Below are positions 8,470-17,459 of a stretch of DNA of 64,000 nucleotides, in pieces. Source of the stretch: Bacillota bacterium (GTDB lineage: Bacteria; Bacillota; Clostridia; Lachnospirales; Lachnospiraceae). How positions within the stretch are numbered: position 1 is the stretch's first letter; the number at the start of each line of letters is the position of its first letter. The notes beneath the pieces are model-generated. The model did no database searches, was not told the origin of the DNA, and saw only the letters and a list, made by a program, of their open reading frames with translations. A program made the translations under genes and the position numbers. The stretch is taken from NCBI GenBank assembly GCA_023415635.1, contig JAEZJV010000086.1, positions 51,551 to 115,550 on the forward strand, in the 5' to 3' direction.

Positions 8470-9213
8470 ATGTTAGAATATATGGGAAACGTGGGAGAAA
8501 ACAGACTTTTGCTATCAGAACTGTTAGACCGTCTGGAGGGAGAACCGCTAGAATACCTTCAAAAATACTTTAATAACGCACCCGACTGGGTAATAGAAGC
8601 TTTGGTTATTACCAATTTTCAGAAGGAAACAGAGTTTATTCGGGAAGAAGCTGTCGTGGACATGATCTATATTCTTGCTGAGGGGATCGTGAAAGCCATT
8701 GATTATCGATTTCTTGGTAATTCCTATAGCTATATGTGGTTCTATCCAGTTAAAAGCTTCGGTGGAATGGAGATACTTCTTGAGCTGGATCGCTACCAGA
8801 CAACCTTATCCACAGTTACCCCTTGTACTATGCTGGTTATCCCCAGAAGCATCTTTGAGCGCTGGATAAAAAGTGATATGAGCATTCTCTCCATGGAGGT
8901 AAAGACGATGGGCACCTTCCTTCTGGAGGAGGTTAAACGGGAACGAGTATTTCTCTTTATGGAGGGCAATGAGCGTCTGAGCTATACGTTAATGCGTATA
9001 TACGAGCACACTGAGAACAATCAATGCTGTACAGTGCGTCTGTCTCAACAGGATCTTGCCGATAGTACAGGCCTTTCCTCAAAAACCATTAGTCGCTCTC
9101 TGAGGGAGCTTGAGAATCAAAAACTAATTAAGCGCTCCGGAAACAAAATTATTCTGGAGGAAGACGGTTATAAGCGGATGAAAGAGCTGCTCAGACAAAA
9201 GTCGGATATATAA
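8470..9213 (+). CDS. Crp/Fnr family transcriptional regulator
   Basis: A 247-residue regulator. An N-terminal cyclic-nucleotide-binding-like beta barrel (about 35-140) includes AVVDMIYILAEGIVKAID. A C-terminal winged HTH (about 185-240) contains RLSQQDLADSTGLSSKTISR and LRELENQKLIKRSGNKI. No cysteine cluster suitable for an Fnr iron-sulphur centre is visible, so oxygen sensing of that type is unlikely; the effector is unknown. Start choice is uncertain: AAAGGAG is only 1 nt before the ATG at 8470 and 13 nt before the next in-frame ATG at 8482. It is transcribed from the promoter at 8403 and ended by the hairpin at 9239. Confidence 0.9.
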   Translation: MLEYMGNVGENRLLLSELLDRLEGEPLEYLQKYFNNAPDWVIEALVITNFQKETEFIREEAVVDMIYILAEGIVKAIDYRFLGNSYSYMWFYPVKSFGGMEILLELDRYQTTLSTVTPCTMLVIPRSIFERWIKSDMSILSMEVKTMGTFLLEEVKRERVFLFMEGNERLSYTLMRIYEHTENNQCCTVRLSQQDLADSTGLSSKTISRSLRELENQKLIKRSGNKIILEEDGYKRMKELLRQKSDI

Positions 9214-9238
9214 GAAAAATGTAGTATGAATTACTTTC

Positions 9239-9290
9239 AAGGAAGGATCCAGCAGGCCGGATATAATCCGCTTGTGAGGTCCTTCTTTTA
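9239..9290 (+). terminator. Terminator after the Crp/Fnr gene
   Basis: A hairpin with outer arm AAGGAAGGATC pairs with GGTCCTTCTT. An inner CGGAT-ATA-ATCCG helix follows, then CTTTTATTCTTT. Confidence 0.6.
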
Positions 9291-9369
9291 TTCTTTGAAT
9301 ATACAGTCCTGTGTTTATGAATAAAGGCGCTGTCGGGAAAAAAATACATTATTTCCATTATATAAAAAT

Positions 9370-9404
9370 ATACCTTGACAGGCGAGGTATCTATCGTATA
9401 TAAT
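9370..9404 (+). promoter_or_regulatory. Promoter of the PadR operon with an inverted repeat around the -35
   Basis: -35 TTGACA (9375-9380) and -10 TATAAT (9399-9404) have an 18-bp spacer. The inverted repeat ATACCT (9370-9375) / AGGTAT (9385-9390) flanks the -35, a position suited to PadR autorepression (inference). Confidence 0.6.
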
Positions 9405-9430
9405 GTAACCAACGAAGGGAGGTACCTTAC

Positions 9431-9754
9431 ATGTCAATAACTTCAGATGTTATACGTGGCCATACGGAGCCGATCATTCTGTCTCATCTCTTGGAGAATG
9501 ACAGCTACGGATATCAGATTAACAAGGAAATTATGGAGAAGACCCATAATCTTTATGAATTAAAAGAGGCAACGCTCTATACCGCTTTCCGGCGTCTGGA
9601 GCAAGCCCATTTGATTACTTCCTATTGGGGAGATCAGGAGGTAGGTGCCAGACGAAGATATTATACCATCACAGATAAGGGACGTGAGGTATATAAGGAA
9701 TACAAGAAGGACTGGGAGAACGCAAAAAGCATAATTGATCAATTATTAAAGTAA
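9431..9754 (+). CDS. PadR family transcriptional regulator
   Basis: A 107-residue winged-helix repressor of the short PadR type. It starts SDVIRGHTEPIILSHLLEND, contains the recognition helix region LYELKEATLYTAFRRLEQ and the wing GARRRYYTITDKGREVY, and ends in a short dimerisation helix. It is the first gene of an operon with a HAAS-like membrane protein and a DUF4097 protein, the standard arrangement of an envelope-stress or antimicrobial-response module in Firmicutes in which PadR represses its own operon. Promoter and inverted repeat lie just upstream, and the gap to the next gene is 16 bp. Inducer unknown. Confidence 0.93.
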   Translation: MSITSDVIRGHTEPIILSHLLENDSYGYQINKEIMEKTHNLYELKEATLYTAFRRLEQAHLITSYWGDQEVGARRRYYTITDKGREVYKEYKKDWENAKSIIDQLLK

Positions 9755-9770
9755 ATGGAGGGGAAGTATA

Positions 9771-10454
9771 ATGAATGAGAGATTGAGAACTCACATTGAA
9801 ACGCTGTTCGAAAAAGCTCCTAAGACCAGAAAGGCATATGAGCTGAAGGAAGAATTATTGGCCAATTCAGAAGAACGCTATCAGGATTTGGTGGCCAGCG
9901 GAGTATCTCAGGAGGATGCCTTTAAGCATGTGGTAAGCTCTGTTGGTAATGTCTCAGAGCTGTTTCAGGGTCTGGAGGAGCTCAATGAAAAGGATCGGGT
10001 TGAGATTGAAGAACGACTGAATAAGAATGCTGTTATTAAATCCATCGCCATTGGTTTGTATATCTTTGGTGTCGTTGTATTCTTCGCCTGTTCCTTCACC
10101 GGAGGAAGGATTCTGCCTAGGATTGATTCGACAACTATGGGATTATTGTTGATGCTGCTGATCGACATCATCCCCACCTGTATGTTGATCTATATCAGTA
10201 CCAGATATCCGAAATACATGCGAAAGGAAGATACCATCGTGGAGGAATTTAAAGAATGGAAAAGTGATACCATAAAAAATAAGTCAGTTAAAAATGCAGC
10301 CCTCGTCGTACTATGGACCTTTATCCTATTAATATATTTCGCAGTAAGCTTCTTTACCTATGCATGGTATGCAACCTGGATTATTTTTCTTGCAGGTGCC
10401 TGCCTGCATGCAATTCTTGAACTGTTATTCCGTTTAAAGGAGATTAAAAAATGA
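9771..10454 (+). CDS. HAAS/DUF1700-like membrane protein (permease-prefix domain)
   Basis: A 227-residue protein. The N-terminal soluble alpha-helical domain (about 1-75) has the HAAS/permease-prefix pattern KAYELKEELLANSEERYQDL followed by GVSQEDAFKHVVSSVGN. Four hydrophobic segments follow at about 87-107, 120-142, 178-200 and 202-222. Such proteins sit between a PadR regulator and a DUF4097 protein and are thought to assist in envelope-stress sensing; their biochemical role is not known. It overlaps the next gene by 4 nt (ATGA), indicating translational coupling. Confidence 0.82.
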   Translation: MNERLRTHIETLFEKAPKTRKAYELKEELLANSEERYQDLVASGVSQEDAFKHVVSSVGNVSELFQGLEELNEKDRVEIEERLNKNAVIKSIAIGLYIFGVVVFFACSFTGGRILPRIDSTTMGLLLMLLIDIIPTCMLIYISTRYPKYMRKEDTIVEEFKEWKSDTIKNKSVKNAALVVLWTFILLIYFAVSFFTYAWYATWIIFLAGACLHAILELLFRLKEIKK

Positions 10455-11590
10455 GGAAACTAATTATAACCTTGGTCGGAATATTTTCCTTCATTGCACT
10501 TGGACTGATCTGTCTCATGGTCGTGGCGGTTACTCGTGGCAATGCTTGGTTTACAAACGGCTTTCATAACCTGGAGCTCGTTAACGAACAGACCGTTGCT
10601 CTCAACGATATTCAAATGATATCAATCGAATACGATGCTGATGATGTAGAGTTCTTTGCCAGTAATACCAACGAACTGGTTCTAAAGGAATACATGAATT
10701 TTACCCCTGATGAGGATCAGCTTACCCAGATTACTCAGAGCCGCGGCAGATTAAAATTGGAGGGACAAATCTGGAATGACGTCAATTGGTTTAGTAATAC
10801 AAATCGAAGAAGCAGGATGGAAATTTATCTCCCGGCGGATTATCAGGGAGCTCTGGATACTTCAACCTCCAGCGGCAATATCACCAGTGACCTTCTACTA
10901 AAGCTTACTGCTCTGAGGCTGAGCGCATCCAGCGGCGATATCAATATAAATGAGGTGACCGCAGCCAAAATTGATTTATCCACCTCCAGCGGTAATATCA
11001 CAATATCAAAAGCTGAAGGTAGCAGAGAGTTTAAAGCCTCCAGCGGGAGTATTGAAGTTTACGGTGGAGCAGGTGATACTTCTGCCACCAACTCCTCCGG
11101 TAACATCACCATTGAGTCTTCTACAGGCCTTCTGGAAGCGGAAGCTTCCAGCGGAAACATCGTGATCAAGGCTTCCTCCGGAGAGAAGATTCTTAGTACC
11201 ACCTCTGGAAATATCAAAATCACCGATGCAGACGGGTATACGAAAGCCTCGGCTTCCAGCGGAACCATCAAAACTGATACCCTTGCAGGTGCCGGTCAAT
11301 TTAAAACCACCTCGGGAGATATCCGGCTTAATATAGCAGCAGAGCCCGAAGCTCTCACCAAAGACATTATTATTGCTACTTCCAGCGGAGCAGCAGAGCT
11401 ATCTATCCCTTCCTCCCTGCAATTTAACTTCAATGCGGATACCTCTAGCGGGTCCATCAATACCTCGTTTGAAGATATCCTGAGTTTTAGTGATGACGAG
11501 AAGCATGCGAAGGGTACCATCGGAGCTGCTCCCAGCATTAATATTAAAATTGCGACCAGCAGCGGGGATATCAAAGTCGATCAGCAGTAA
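10451..11590 (+). CDS. DUF4097 beta-solenoid protein, membrane-anchored
   Basis: A 379-residue protein. One N-terminal membrane helix (about 4-28, IITLVGIFSFIALGLICLMV) is followed by an extracytoplasmic domain. From about residue 130 it repeats SSG(N/D)I units roughly every 18-22 residues, about a dozen times (TSSGNITSD, ASSGDININ, TSSGNITIS). These give the stacked turns of the DUF4097 right-handed beta-solenoid. Homologues in Bacillus PadR/LiaG-like modules act outside the membrane in cell-envelope responses. It is the last gene of the PadR operon, followed by a long hairpin. Ligand unknown. Confidence 0.88.
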   Translation: MRKLIITLVGIFSFIALGLICLMVVAVTRGNAWFTNGFHNLELVNEQTVALNDIQMISIEYDADDVEFFASNTNELVLKEYMNFTPDEDQLTQITQSRGRLKLEGQIWNDVNWFSNTNRRSRMEIYLPADYQGALDTSTSSGNITSDLLLKLTALRLSASSGDININEVTAAKIDLSTSSGNITISKAEGSREFKASSGSIEVYGGAGDTSATNSSGNITIESSTGLLEAEASSGNIVIKASSGEKILSTTSGNIKITDADGYTKASASSGTIKTDTLAGAGQFKTTSGDIRLNIAAEPEALTKDIIIATSSGAAELSIPSSLQFNFNADTSSGSINTSFEDILSFSDDEKHAKGTIGAAPSINIKIATSSGDIKVDQQ

Positions 11591-11608
11591 AGAATTGAGA
11601 TTAAATGG

Positions 11609-11688
11609 GAACGAAAAAGGAAACAGAATATGTTACTGAGGGGCACCTTACCCCCCTCAATAACATATTCTGTTTCCTTTTTCTGTTC
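11609..11688. terminator. Very long bidirectional terminator hairpin
   Basis: Twenty-two perfectly paired bases (11614-11635 with 11661-11682) are extended by an inner TGAGGGG/CCCCTCA helix and an outer GAAC/GTTC. The A-run on one side and T-run on the other sit inside the stem, so it can end both the DUF4097 operon and transcription arriving from the right. Confidence 0.7.
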
Positions 11689-11732
11689 TCGTATAAAAAT
11701 TCCTGTAATATCCTACTGAGGGGCTCTTACCC
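11634..11732. repeat. Short direct repeat beside the terminator
   Basis: TACTGAGGGGCACCTTACCC at 11634-11653 is repeated as TACTGAGGGGCTCTTACCC at 11714-11732. The second copy lacks the long flanking arms and may be a remnant of a duplicated hairpin. Confidence 0.5.
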
Positions 11733-11752
11733 ATTCAGCCGGTCTGATGATT

Positions 11753-13825
11753 TTATTTCACATACTGTACAGTAAATTTTGATTCTTTAGCTCCGGCGAA
11801 GACGATATAGCCATCCTCGGGCAGAGTAACCCTTCTGTTCCCTGTAACTATGGAGCTGTATACACAGCCTCCGTTCTTATCATAAACGGAGAAGGAAGCT
11901 TTCTTGGGAACGGATACTCGGATTGTCTTATTTTCAGCTTTGTTTCCGATGGTGAACCATTGTGCATATCCGTCTTTTCCTATCGCAACGGTAAAGGAAG
12001 CTTTGGTTGATAAAGACTTCACCCCTTCCTCTCTCATAAGAAGTGTACCTCTGATATCCAGATATTCTATGCCGTTTTTAGTGGTGAAGATATAATCAGT
12101 CAGGTCTCTTCCTAATTGTCCGGGTATCTCGCACTGCATCTGTGCAAGATTACTGTCTATGATCTTTGCATTAAAAACATAACCCTTGATATTCTTCGAT
12201 AATTGCAGAGACATTGCAGGGATAATAAGCGTATAAGCTTCTGAAGAATATTTCTCATCAAGGGTGTAATATATTTTACCTTCTCTCTTCTCCCAGGCAT
12301 CCTTAACCTTTTTGGAAATTGCATTGTCTGTAAGCTTCTGACCCTGATAGAAGCCGGAAGCCGTTTGACCAAGGTATGGATAGGTTGGATAGGAAAGGAC
12401 ATAAAAATATGTATTACCGTTGCTTTCTTTCTCAAAGGATGCGACAGCGCTACCATCGGGCGAGGTAAATTTACCTTCTCCGGTATATACAAAGGTTTGT
12501 GTTCTTTCTCCCATATTCAGGCTCAATACACCACTATCATCAATATCTATAGTGAATATACCACTGTAATAGCCATAGTATCCGGCATTTTCTTTTTCAG
12601 AGGCAGGCATATCAACCTTGATTGGTAAATTGAAGGTTTTATCGGGTCTGATAGCTGAAATGCTTCCCTTAGCCAATAGCGCATTTAATAAAACTGTCTG
12701 TATCATAACCTGGTTATATGCGCTAGATCCTCCGGTGCTAAGCACTGCCATAGCCATACCCTCCTCGGGCAAAACCACAAGGCTTCCATGATATAGAGCG
12801 TTATCACCGCCCTTCACAAGTGCTTTAATTCCGTAATCGGTAAATGGATAGGTATTGACACTGTCCCATCCAAGTCCATAACAGAAGGAGGAATCCTTTT
12901 CGGGATACCAGATACCATTCAGATATTCCTTCTCAGCCATTGCTGCTGCTGATTTATCTGTTAAAATCTTCCCTTCATCATTATATAGGAACACTTGTGC
13001 GAACTTGCATAAATCCTCTGCTGTGGAGTATATCCCGCCTGCACCGATAACATTCAGATATTCAGCAGGCAGTGAGGAATCGGAAACAGGCAAATAAGCT
13101 TTCGCCAACTGTTCTTTGTCAAACTTGTCTAGTGGAGTCTTGGTATGCTTCATGGCGAGCGGTGCTGAGATTTCTTCTGCCAGGTACTCGGAGAAGCTCT
13201 TCTTGCTTACCCTTTCCACTATAAGCTGAGCCAGACTGAAGCCGTCATTGCAATAAACACTGTATGCACCCGGATCAGCTTTTAATCGTTGTGTTTTCAG
13301 CTTCTCTAGCAGGGTATCCATCGATACAGTATCCGCATCATCAAATAAAAGAGCACTGCCGAAGGTGGAACCCATCAGACCCGAGGAATGGTTCAAAAGC
13401 ATTCTTACGGTAATATCCTTATAACGCTTATCCGCCATCTTAAATTCTGGCAGATATTTCACAACAGGTGCATCGAGATTTATCTTCCCCTCCTCAGTCA
13501 GCTTCATTACTGCTGCTGCCGTGAACATCTTGCTGACTGAGCCAATTGCATACATCGTTTCTTTCGTAACAGGTGCCATGCTTTCCTTACTATATACACC
13601 TGAATTACCCGAAAAAACAATTTCTCCGTCATCGATCAGTGCATATTGGACACTGGTTTCACCGTAATACGAAGTCAGAGCATCTGCCAGCTGCTGCGCT
13701 TTCTTGGCAGTATCCTCATAATTAATTGCTGCATAGGCTGATGGTGTACCCAAATTCAATGGCAGGATTACCATCGTGACCGCCAGGATGATAGCCATCC
13801 CGGACCTCATTATTCTCTTTAACAT
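11753..13825 (-). CDS. Secreted beta-lactamase-family serine hydrolase with long C-terminal region
   Basis: About 690 residues from the ATG at 13825 (GGAGG 7 nt upstream); an in-frame ATG at 13909 has no matching SD. The Sec signal peptide (MLKRIMRSGMAIILAVTM, ending PSAYAA) is followed by a class C beta-lactamase/DD-peptidase-like domain. It has SxxK in IGSVSKMFTA, the second-motif YCN in YSVYCNDGFS, and HGS in LYHGSLVVLPEEG. The last ~270 residues are beta-rich without a recognised domain. Relatives include D-aminopeptidases, esterases and penicillin-binding-protein-like hydrolases; the substrate cannot be decided. It is last in a leftward group with the MacB-like and HlyD-like genes, so it may be linked to envelope or peptide export. 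Confidence 0.87.
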   Translation of the reverse strand: MLKRIMRSGMAIILAVTMVILPLNLGTPSAYAAINYEDTAKKAQQLADALTSYYGETSVQYALIDDGEIVFSGNSGVYSKESMAPVTKETMYAIGSVSKMFTAAAVMKLTEEGKINLDAPVVKYLPEFKMADKRYKDITVRMLLNHSSGLMGSTFGSALLFDDADTVSMDTLLEKLKTQRLKADPGAYSVYCNDGFSLAQLIVERVSKKSFSEYLAEEISAPLAMKHTKTPLDKFDKEQLAKAYLPVSDSSLPAEYLNVIGAGGIYSTAEDLCKFAQVFLYNDEGKILTDKSAAAMAEKEYLNGIWYPEKDSSFCYGLGWDSVNTYPFTDYGIKALVKGGDNALYHGSLVVLPEEGMAMAVLSTGGSSAYNQVMIQTVLLNALLAKGSISAIRPDKTFNLPIKVDMPASEKENAGYYGYYSGIFTIDIDDSGVLSLNMGERTQTFVYTGEGKFTSPDGSAVASFEKESNGNTYFYVLSYPTYPYLGQTASGFYQGQKLTDNAISKKVKDAWEKREGKIYYTLDEKYSSEAYTLIIPAMSLQLSKNIKGYVFNAKIIDSNLAQMQCEIPGQLGRDLTDYIFTTKNGIEYLDIRGTLLMREEGVKSLSTKASFTVAIGKDGYAQWFTIGNKAENKTIRVSVPKKASFSVYDKNGGCVYSSIVTGNRRVTLPEDGYIVFAGAKESKFTVQYVK

Positions 13826-13901
13826 ATTATTCCTCCATATTTTTCTATTGATTAACAACCATAAGCGAATTATACCACTTTGTAAAATGTATACAATCAC
13901 C

Positions 13902-15125
13902 TTAATCAATTTTTAATCTTTTTTTAGATTTCGCAATCCATATAAAACCGGTAAGAAGCACCGGCAACAATATCCAGGCCCTCAGTAGCCCAGTCAATAA
14001 ACCGCATTGCCATAAAATAACCAGTATAATACCCTCTGTCACAGTGAAAAGGATTGCCAGCCATGCCGGTCGAAAAGCATCAAGCAGGTAGTGCCTATGC
14101 ACAAGCAGCAATATAAGGCTTAAGGTAGCCGCAGAAAGACAGGTGAGTGATATTCGGATTAGTCGTAACAGCATGATATCCTTCGGATTAGGAGATAGGT
14201 ATGCAACACTGATTCGAAACCTTCTCCACTCGCTGACCTTTCTTCCCCAGAAATCAAGATCTGACCAATTTGTGGGGATCAGGCGCTGCGGAATAAATAG
14301 TTTAAGCTCCAGGCTCCACCGTAGTAACCCCCAGAGCGCAAGGAGGATTACGACACCTACCAGAACCTGAAACAGCAGGCTTCTCCTTCTCCAAAGCTCG
14401 GTAAGCAGCTCAAACATTAGGTAAAGTGCCAGAAACCATGCCGGAAGCAACGCTGAGGACTTGAGCAGCTTTGCATAAAAGCTTCCCTCCAGAAGAACGC
14501 CTGCTTCGTTCACACCATTCTGCAGCAGAAAGGTATTCGCTTTCTGATCACCGTTTTCAATATTGGTGCATATCAGCTCAACGTTTGAATAAGCATAGTT
14601 CTCGTCCTTCTCCTGTATCAGACAGACCGGGATTTCAGACTTTATGATCCCTCTGATACAATAGTCCTCCTCCTGATATGTGAGCAGGTGCCCAACCGAA
14701 TGTGCTGTACCAAACAAAGTATATGCCGTCTTATCATCAAGGAGGCAACCGGCATAATCATCCGAGGACGGTATACTCCCTTCCTTTAATTCTACGGGAT
14801 AAATAGTACTCATATCTCCGAAGACAGCAATCAGATTGATCTTACTTTCCGTATTCAATTCCGTATTCCGAAGAATCTGATTCTTACGCATGTTCCAGGC
14901 TGCAACTGCCTGAATTGCCTGTGAGCTCTCTTTACTTTCTCTTTCCATTGCTTGCATCAGGGCCCTTTGCGTAATCTGTTCCTGCTCCAGTCGTATACTA
15001 ACAGATGGGTATCGACTGTAGATTTCCTCTATATAGTAGATTGCAGCCCCCCACAGGAACAAGATCATACCAAATAAGAAAGCAGAGCTTAAGAGTCGTA
15101 GCATATTATTTTTCGATATTACCAT
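13902..15125 (-). CDS. MacB-like membrane protein (ABC-permease type, no ATPase partner)
   Basis: A 407-residue membrane protein. An N-terminal helix (about 9-30) is followed by an extracytoplasmic domain (about 31-215) resembling the MacB periplasmic core, with KEGSIPSSDDYAGCLLDDKTA and AYTLFGTAHSVG. Further hydrophobic helices lie near 218-236, 243-265, 320-343 and 350-398. MacB proteins are permeases driven by a separate ATPase and coupled to HlyD/MacA adaptors. Here the adaptor gene overlaps it by 20 bp upstream, yet no ATPase lies nearby. Probable role: export or envelope mechanotransmission with the adaptor (inference). Confidence 0.68.
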   Translation of the reverse strand: MVISKNNMLRLLSSAFLFGMILFLWGAAIYYIEEIYSRYPSVSIRLEQEQITQRALMQAMERESKESSQAIQAVAAWNMRKNQILRNTELNTESKINLIAVFGDMSTIYPVELKEGSIPSSDDYAGCLLDDKTAYTLFGTAHSVGHLLTYQEEDYCIRGIIKSEIPVCLIQEKDENYAYSNVELICTNIENGDQKANTFLLQNGVNEAGVLLEGSFYAKLLKSSALLPAWFLALYLMFELLTELWRRRSLLFQVLVGVVILLALWGLLRWSLELKLFIPQRLIPTNWSDLDFWGRKVSEWRRFRISVAYLSPNPKDIMLLRLIRISLTCLSAATLSLILLLVHRHYLLDAFRPAWLAILFTVTEGIILVILWQCGLLTGLLRAWILLPVLLTGFIWIAKSKKRLKID

Positions 15126-17358
15126 CCATTCTCACCCTGTCCCCTTCCTCGATATGCTTGCTGCTTGACACAACAATCCTATCCTTATCACTAAGGCTGG
15201 CTTCTATCGCGGCAGTATCATAATTCTTGTCAAGAACAGTGACATTTTGTCTTGCAACCGTCAGCTCCTCTCCAAGAACCGTATTGGTTTCCCGGATTAT
15301 TAATACATAATTCACTCCCATAGCATCCGATCGTATCGATTGGATTGGTACGGTCTGGTAATATTGCTCTGACTGATGCTCCACAACAAAATCCACTGTC
15401 GTTCCTGCCGTAAATTCACCCTCGGGGAGTATTGCGGTAAGGGAAACCATCCCCTCTGAGTCCTCTTGTCCAATTCCTTCAATCACAACCTGAAGGAGCT
15501 CGTTCCTCTTTAATATCAGAGTCATATCATCTCCCTGGCTAAGATGCTTCGCTTCTTCCTTTGTAACCCTGCCCACAAAACGGCATTGCTCCAGAGAAAG
15601 GGACACCCGTTTAGAGCCATCAATTCTATTACCTGCTTCAGGCTCCAGCTTCTGCACCACTCCGTCTGCAGGTGCTGCAACCTCACCCTGCACAAAAATT
15701 AATGTGTCCATATCCTCAACTGCCGCTTTTATCTCCTCTACCTTCATTCTAGCCAGCTCTACATTCAGCTCATTAACCTGTCTGTTCTTCTCGGATAATT
15801 GTAAGGTTTTCTCATCACTTTCTTCAGCTTCGGTCAGATTGATTCTGGCATCCTCCAAATTTCTTTGGGCAATCTTTAGCGTTTGTGCTTCCGTACTTAG
15901 CACTTTAGTATAATCAATGCTTCCATCAAGGATGGCAAAATATTCAGCAGTCGCTTCAGAAAGCTGATCCTTAGCCACTGATACCGCTTCAGCTGCTTCC
16001 TTCAGAGATAGTTTCCAGGTGTTTTTGATCCTTGAAAGTTCTTCCTTGGTAAAGGTGGCTGTCTCCTCCGCTTCCTTCACAGCCTTCAGGTGATCTGTAT
16101 CATCTGTCTTCGTAACCTTAGCCAATACTGCCTGATATGCGTTGTTAATTTCTACTTCATTATTATTCCTGAGGGCTACGCCGTAGGCATGGATCATTTC
16201 AGACAGTTCCCTGTCTTTCTCTATTGTTTCCTCCAATTCGCTATAGGCATCCTCATATGCCCTGATACAGGAAGCCTTCCGTTCCGTTGACAACATGCTG
16301 CCTGTCTCCATAGCATTAATAAAGGTGAATTTCGCATCCTCACAGGCTTTGGTCAATTTTTCCTTTGCATTTGCAATCATCTTTAGGTGCGTCTTATAAT
16401 CCTGCTCTCCGTAATATAGTTTTATAATGCTCTGTACCTCATTAGCCAGGGGCTCAGTATTTTTCTGGTCTATATTAGTTAGGGGAAGCTCCTGCACGAT
16501 TTTATAGAAGCTGATATCGATGATATTAATCATCTGCAGAATATCACTGGCCCCAATCATACCTGTCGAGGAAGTATCCTCCGCCTCAGGTTCCGTAAGC
16601 TTTGCACTTGATAAAAGCACTGCCGTCTTATATGCCGCCAGAGCTTCTTCTGCTTTTTCTCTGACGTCAGTCAGTTTTTCCAATGCTTCCTCTGCATCTG
16701 TTGCATTATAATTCGCTTTTCTTACAGCATAAGCTTTTTCCTGCTGCCGGGCGGAATAGGCTTCCTTCGCATTATCATAGTCGACTTTTGCGTTATCATA
16801 TTGTTTCTTACTATCTCTTTTTAGCTTCGTTTTAGCCAGATGGAAGTCTTCCTCTGCCAGCTTTAGATCAAGCTCTGCTCTTTGCAGCCTGATCTGTGCA
16901 GCTTCTAGGGCAGTATCGGCAGCTGCCTCCTGTCGGTTCAGCTTTTCCTTCTCTAAAGATAGCTCCTCTTTCTTAAGTTCACTCCCAAGTTCATCCCTGA
17001 TTTCTTTCAAATCCTTCAGATCATAACGGAGCAGGACCGTTCCTTTCTCCACATACTGTCCGACTTTGGCTTCGATCGCTTCGACCAGGGCACCCTCATA
17101 CAGATCAATGAATTGCTCTGATGCCGCCTCGAGGGTCCCGCCTCCTTCGATAGAGAAATCCAATATTCCTCTTTTTATTATTGTCGTCTGTACCTTCGCA
17201 ATAGTAAAGCTATCAAGAGATCTGGAAATCATGGTTAAAATGAGCATCAGGATAAAAAAACCTGCAAGAAATCTACGAAGAACTACCTTTCCATCAGGCT
17301 TTTTTATCTCGGTGCTTCGTGTTAGTTCATAAATAATCTTATCTAAAAGCTTTTTCAT
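15106..17358 (-). CDS. HlyD/MacA-type adaptor with an exceptionally long coiled coil
   Basis: About 750 residues from the ATG at 17358, chosen because AGGAG sits about 6 nt upstream while the ATG at 17397 lacks an SD. One membrane helix (about 32-52, FLAGFFILMLILTMISRS) is followed by a barrel/lipoyl half (YEGALVEAIEAKVGQYVEKG). A ~440-residue region rich in K, E, A, D and L forms a coiled-coil hairpin. The second lipoyl half (FVQGEVAAPADGVVQKLEPE) and a beta-barrel plus membrane-proximal domain end the protein. Ordinary MacA/HlyD adaptors are about 350-480 residues, so the hairpin is unusually long and may span a thick wall. It overlaps the MacB-like gene. Confidence 0.85.
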   Translation of the reverse strand: MKKLLDKIIYELTRSTEIKKPDGKVVLRRFLAGFFILMLILTMISRSLDSFTIAKVQTTIIKRGILDFSIEGGGTLEAASEQFIDLYEGALVEAIEAKVGQYVEKGTVLLRYDLKDLKEIRDELGSELKKEELSLEKEKLNRQEAAADTALEAAQIRLQRAELDLKLAEEDFHLAKTKLKRDSKKQYDNAKVDYDNAKEAYSARQQEKAYAVRKANYNATDAEEALEKLTDVREKAEEALAAYKTAVLLSSAKLTEPEAEDTSSTGMIGASDILQMINIIDISFYKIVQELPLTNIDQKNTEPLANEVQSIIKLYYGEQDYKTHLKMIANAKEKLTKACEDAKFTFINAMETGSMLSTERKASCIRAYEDAYSELEETIEKDRELSEMIHAYGVALRNNNEVEINNAYQAVLAKVTKTDDTDHLKAVKEAEETATFTKEELSRIKNTWKLSLKEAAEAVSVAKDQLSEATAEYFAILDGSIDYTKVLSTEAQTLKIAQRNLEDARINLTEAEESDEKTLQLSEKNRQVNELNVELARMKVEEIKAAVEDMDTLIFVQGEVAAPADGVVQKLEPEAGNRIDGSKRVSLSLEQCRFVGRVTKEEAKHLSQGDDMTLILKRNELLQVVIEGIGQEDSEGMVSLTAILPEGEFTAGTTVDFVVEHQSEQYYQTVPIQSIRSDAMGVNYVLIIRETNTVLGEELTVARQNVTVLDKNYDTAAIEASLSDKDRIVVSSSKHIEEGDRVRMDGNIEK

Positions 17359-17459
17359 ATCTTCTCCTATTCCTATAAGCTTCGTTTTGTTTGTCATAAG
17401 GGACTGTTACATAAAGTTTATTGATGGCTTAGTAAGGAATTTATTTGACAACATTCCTT

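Noticed and set aside
17399..17420. AGGGACTGTTACATAAAG, similar to the end of the inverted repeat at 37163-37244
   Set aside because: Only the first eight bases agree and there is no opposite end within reach, so I do not call it another copy.
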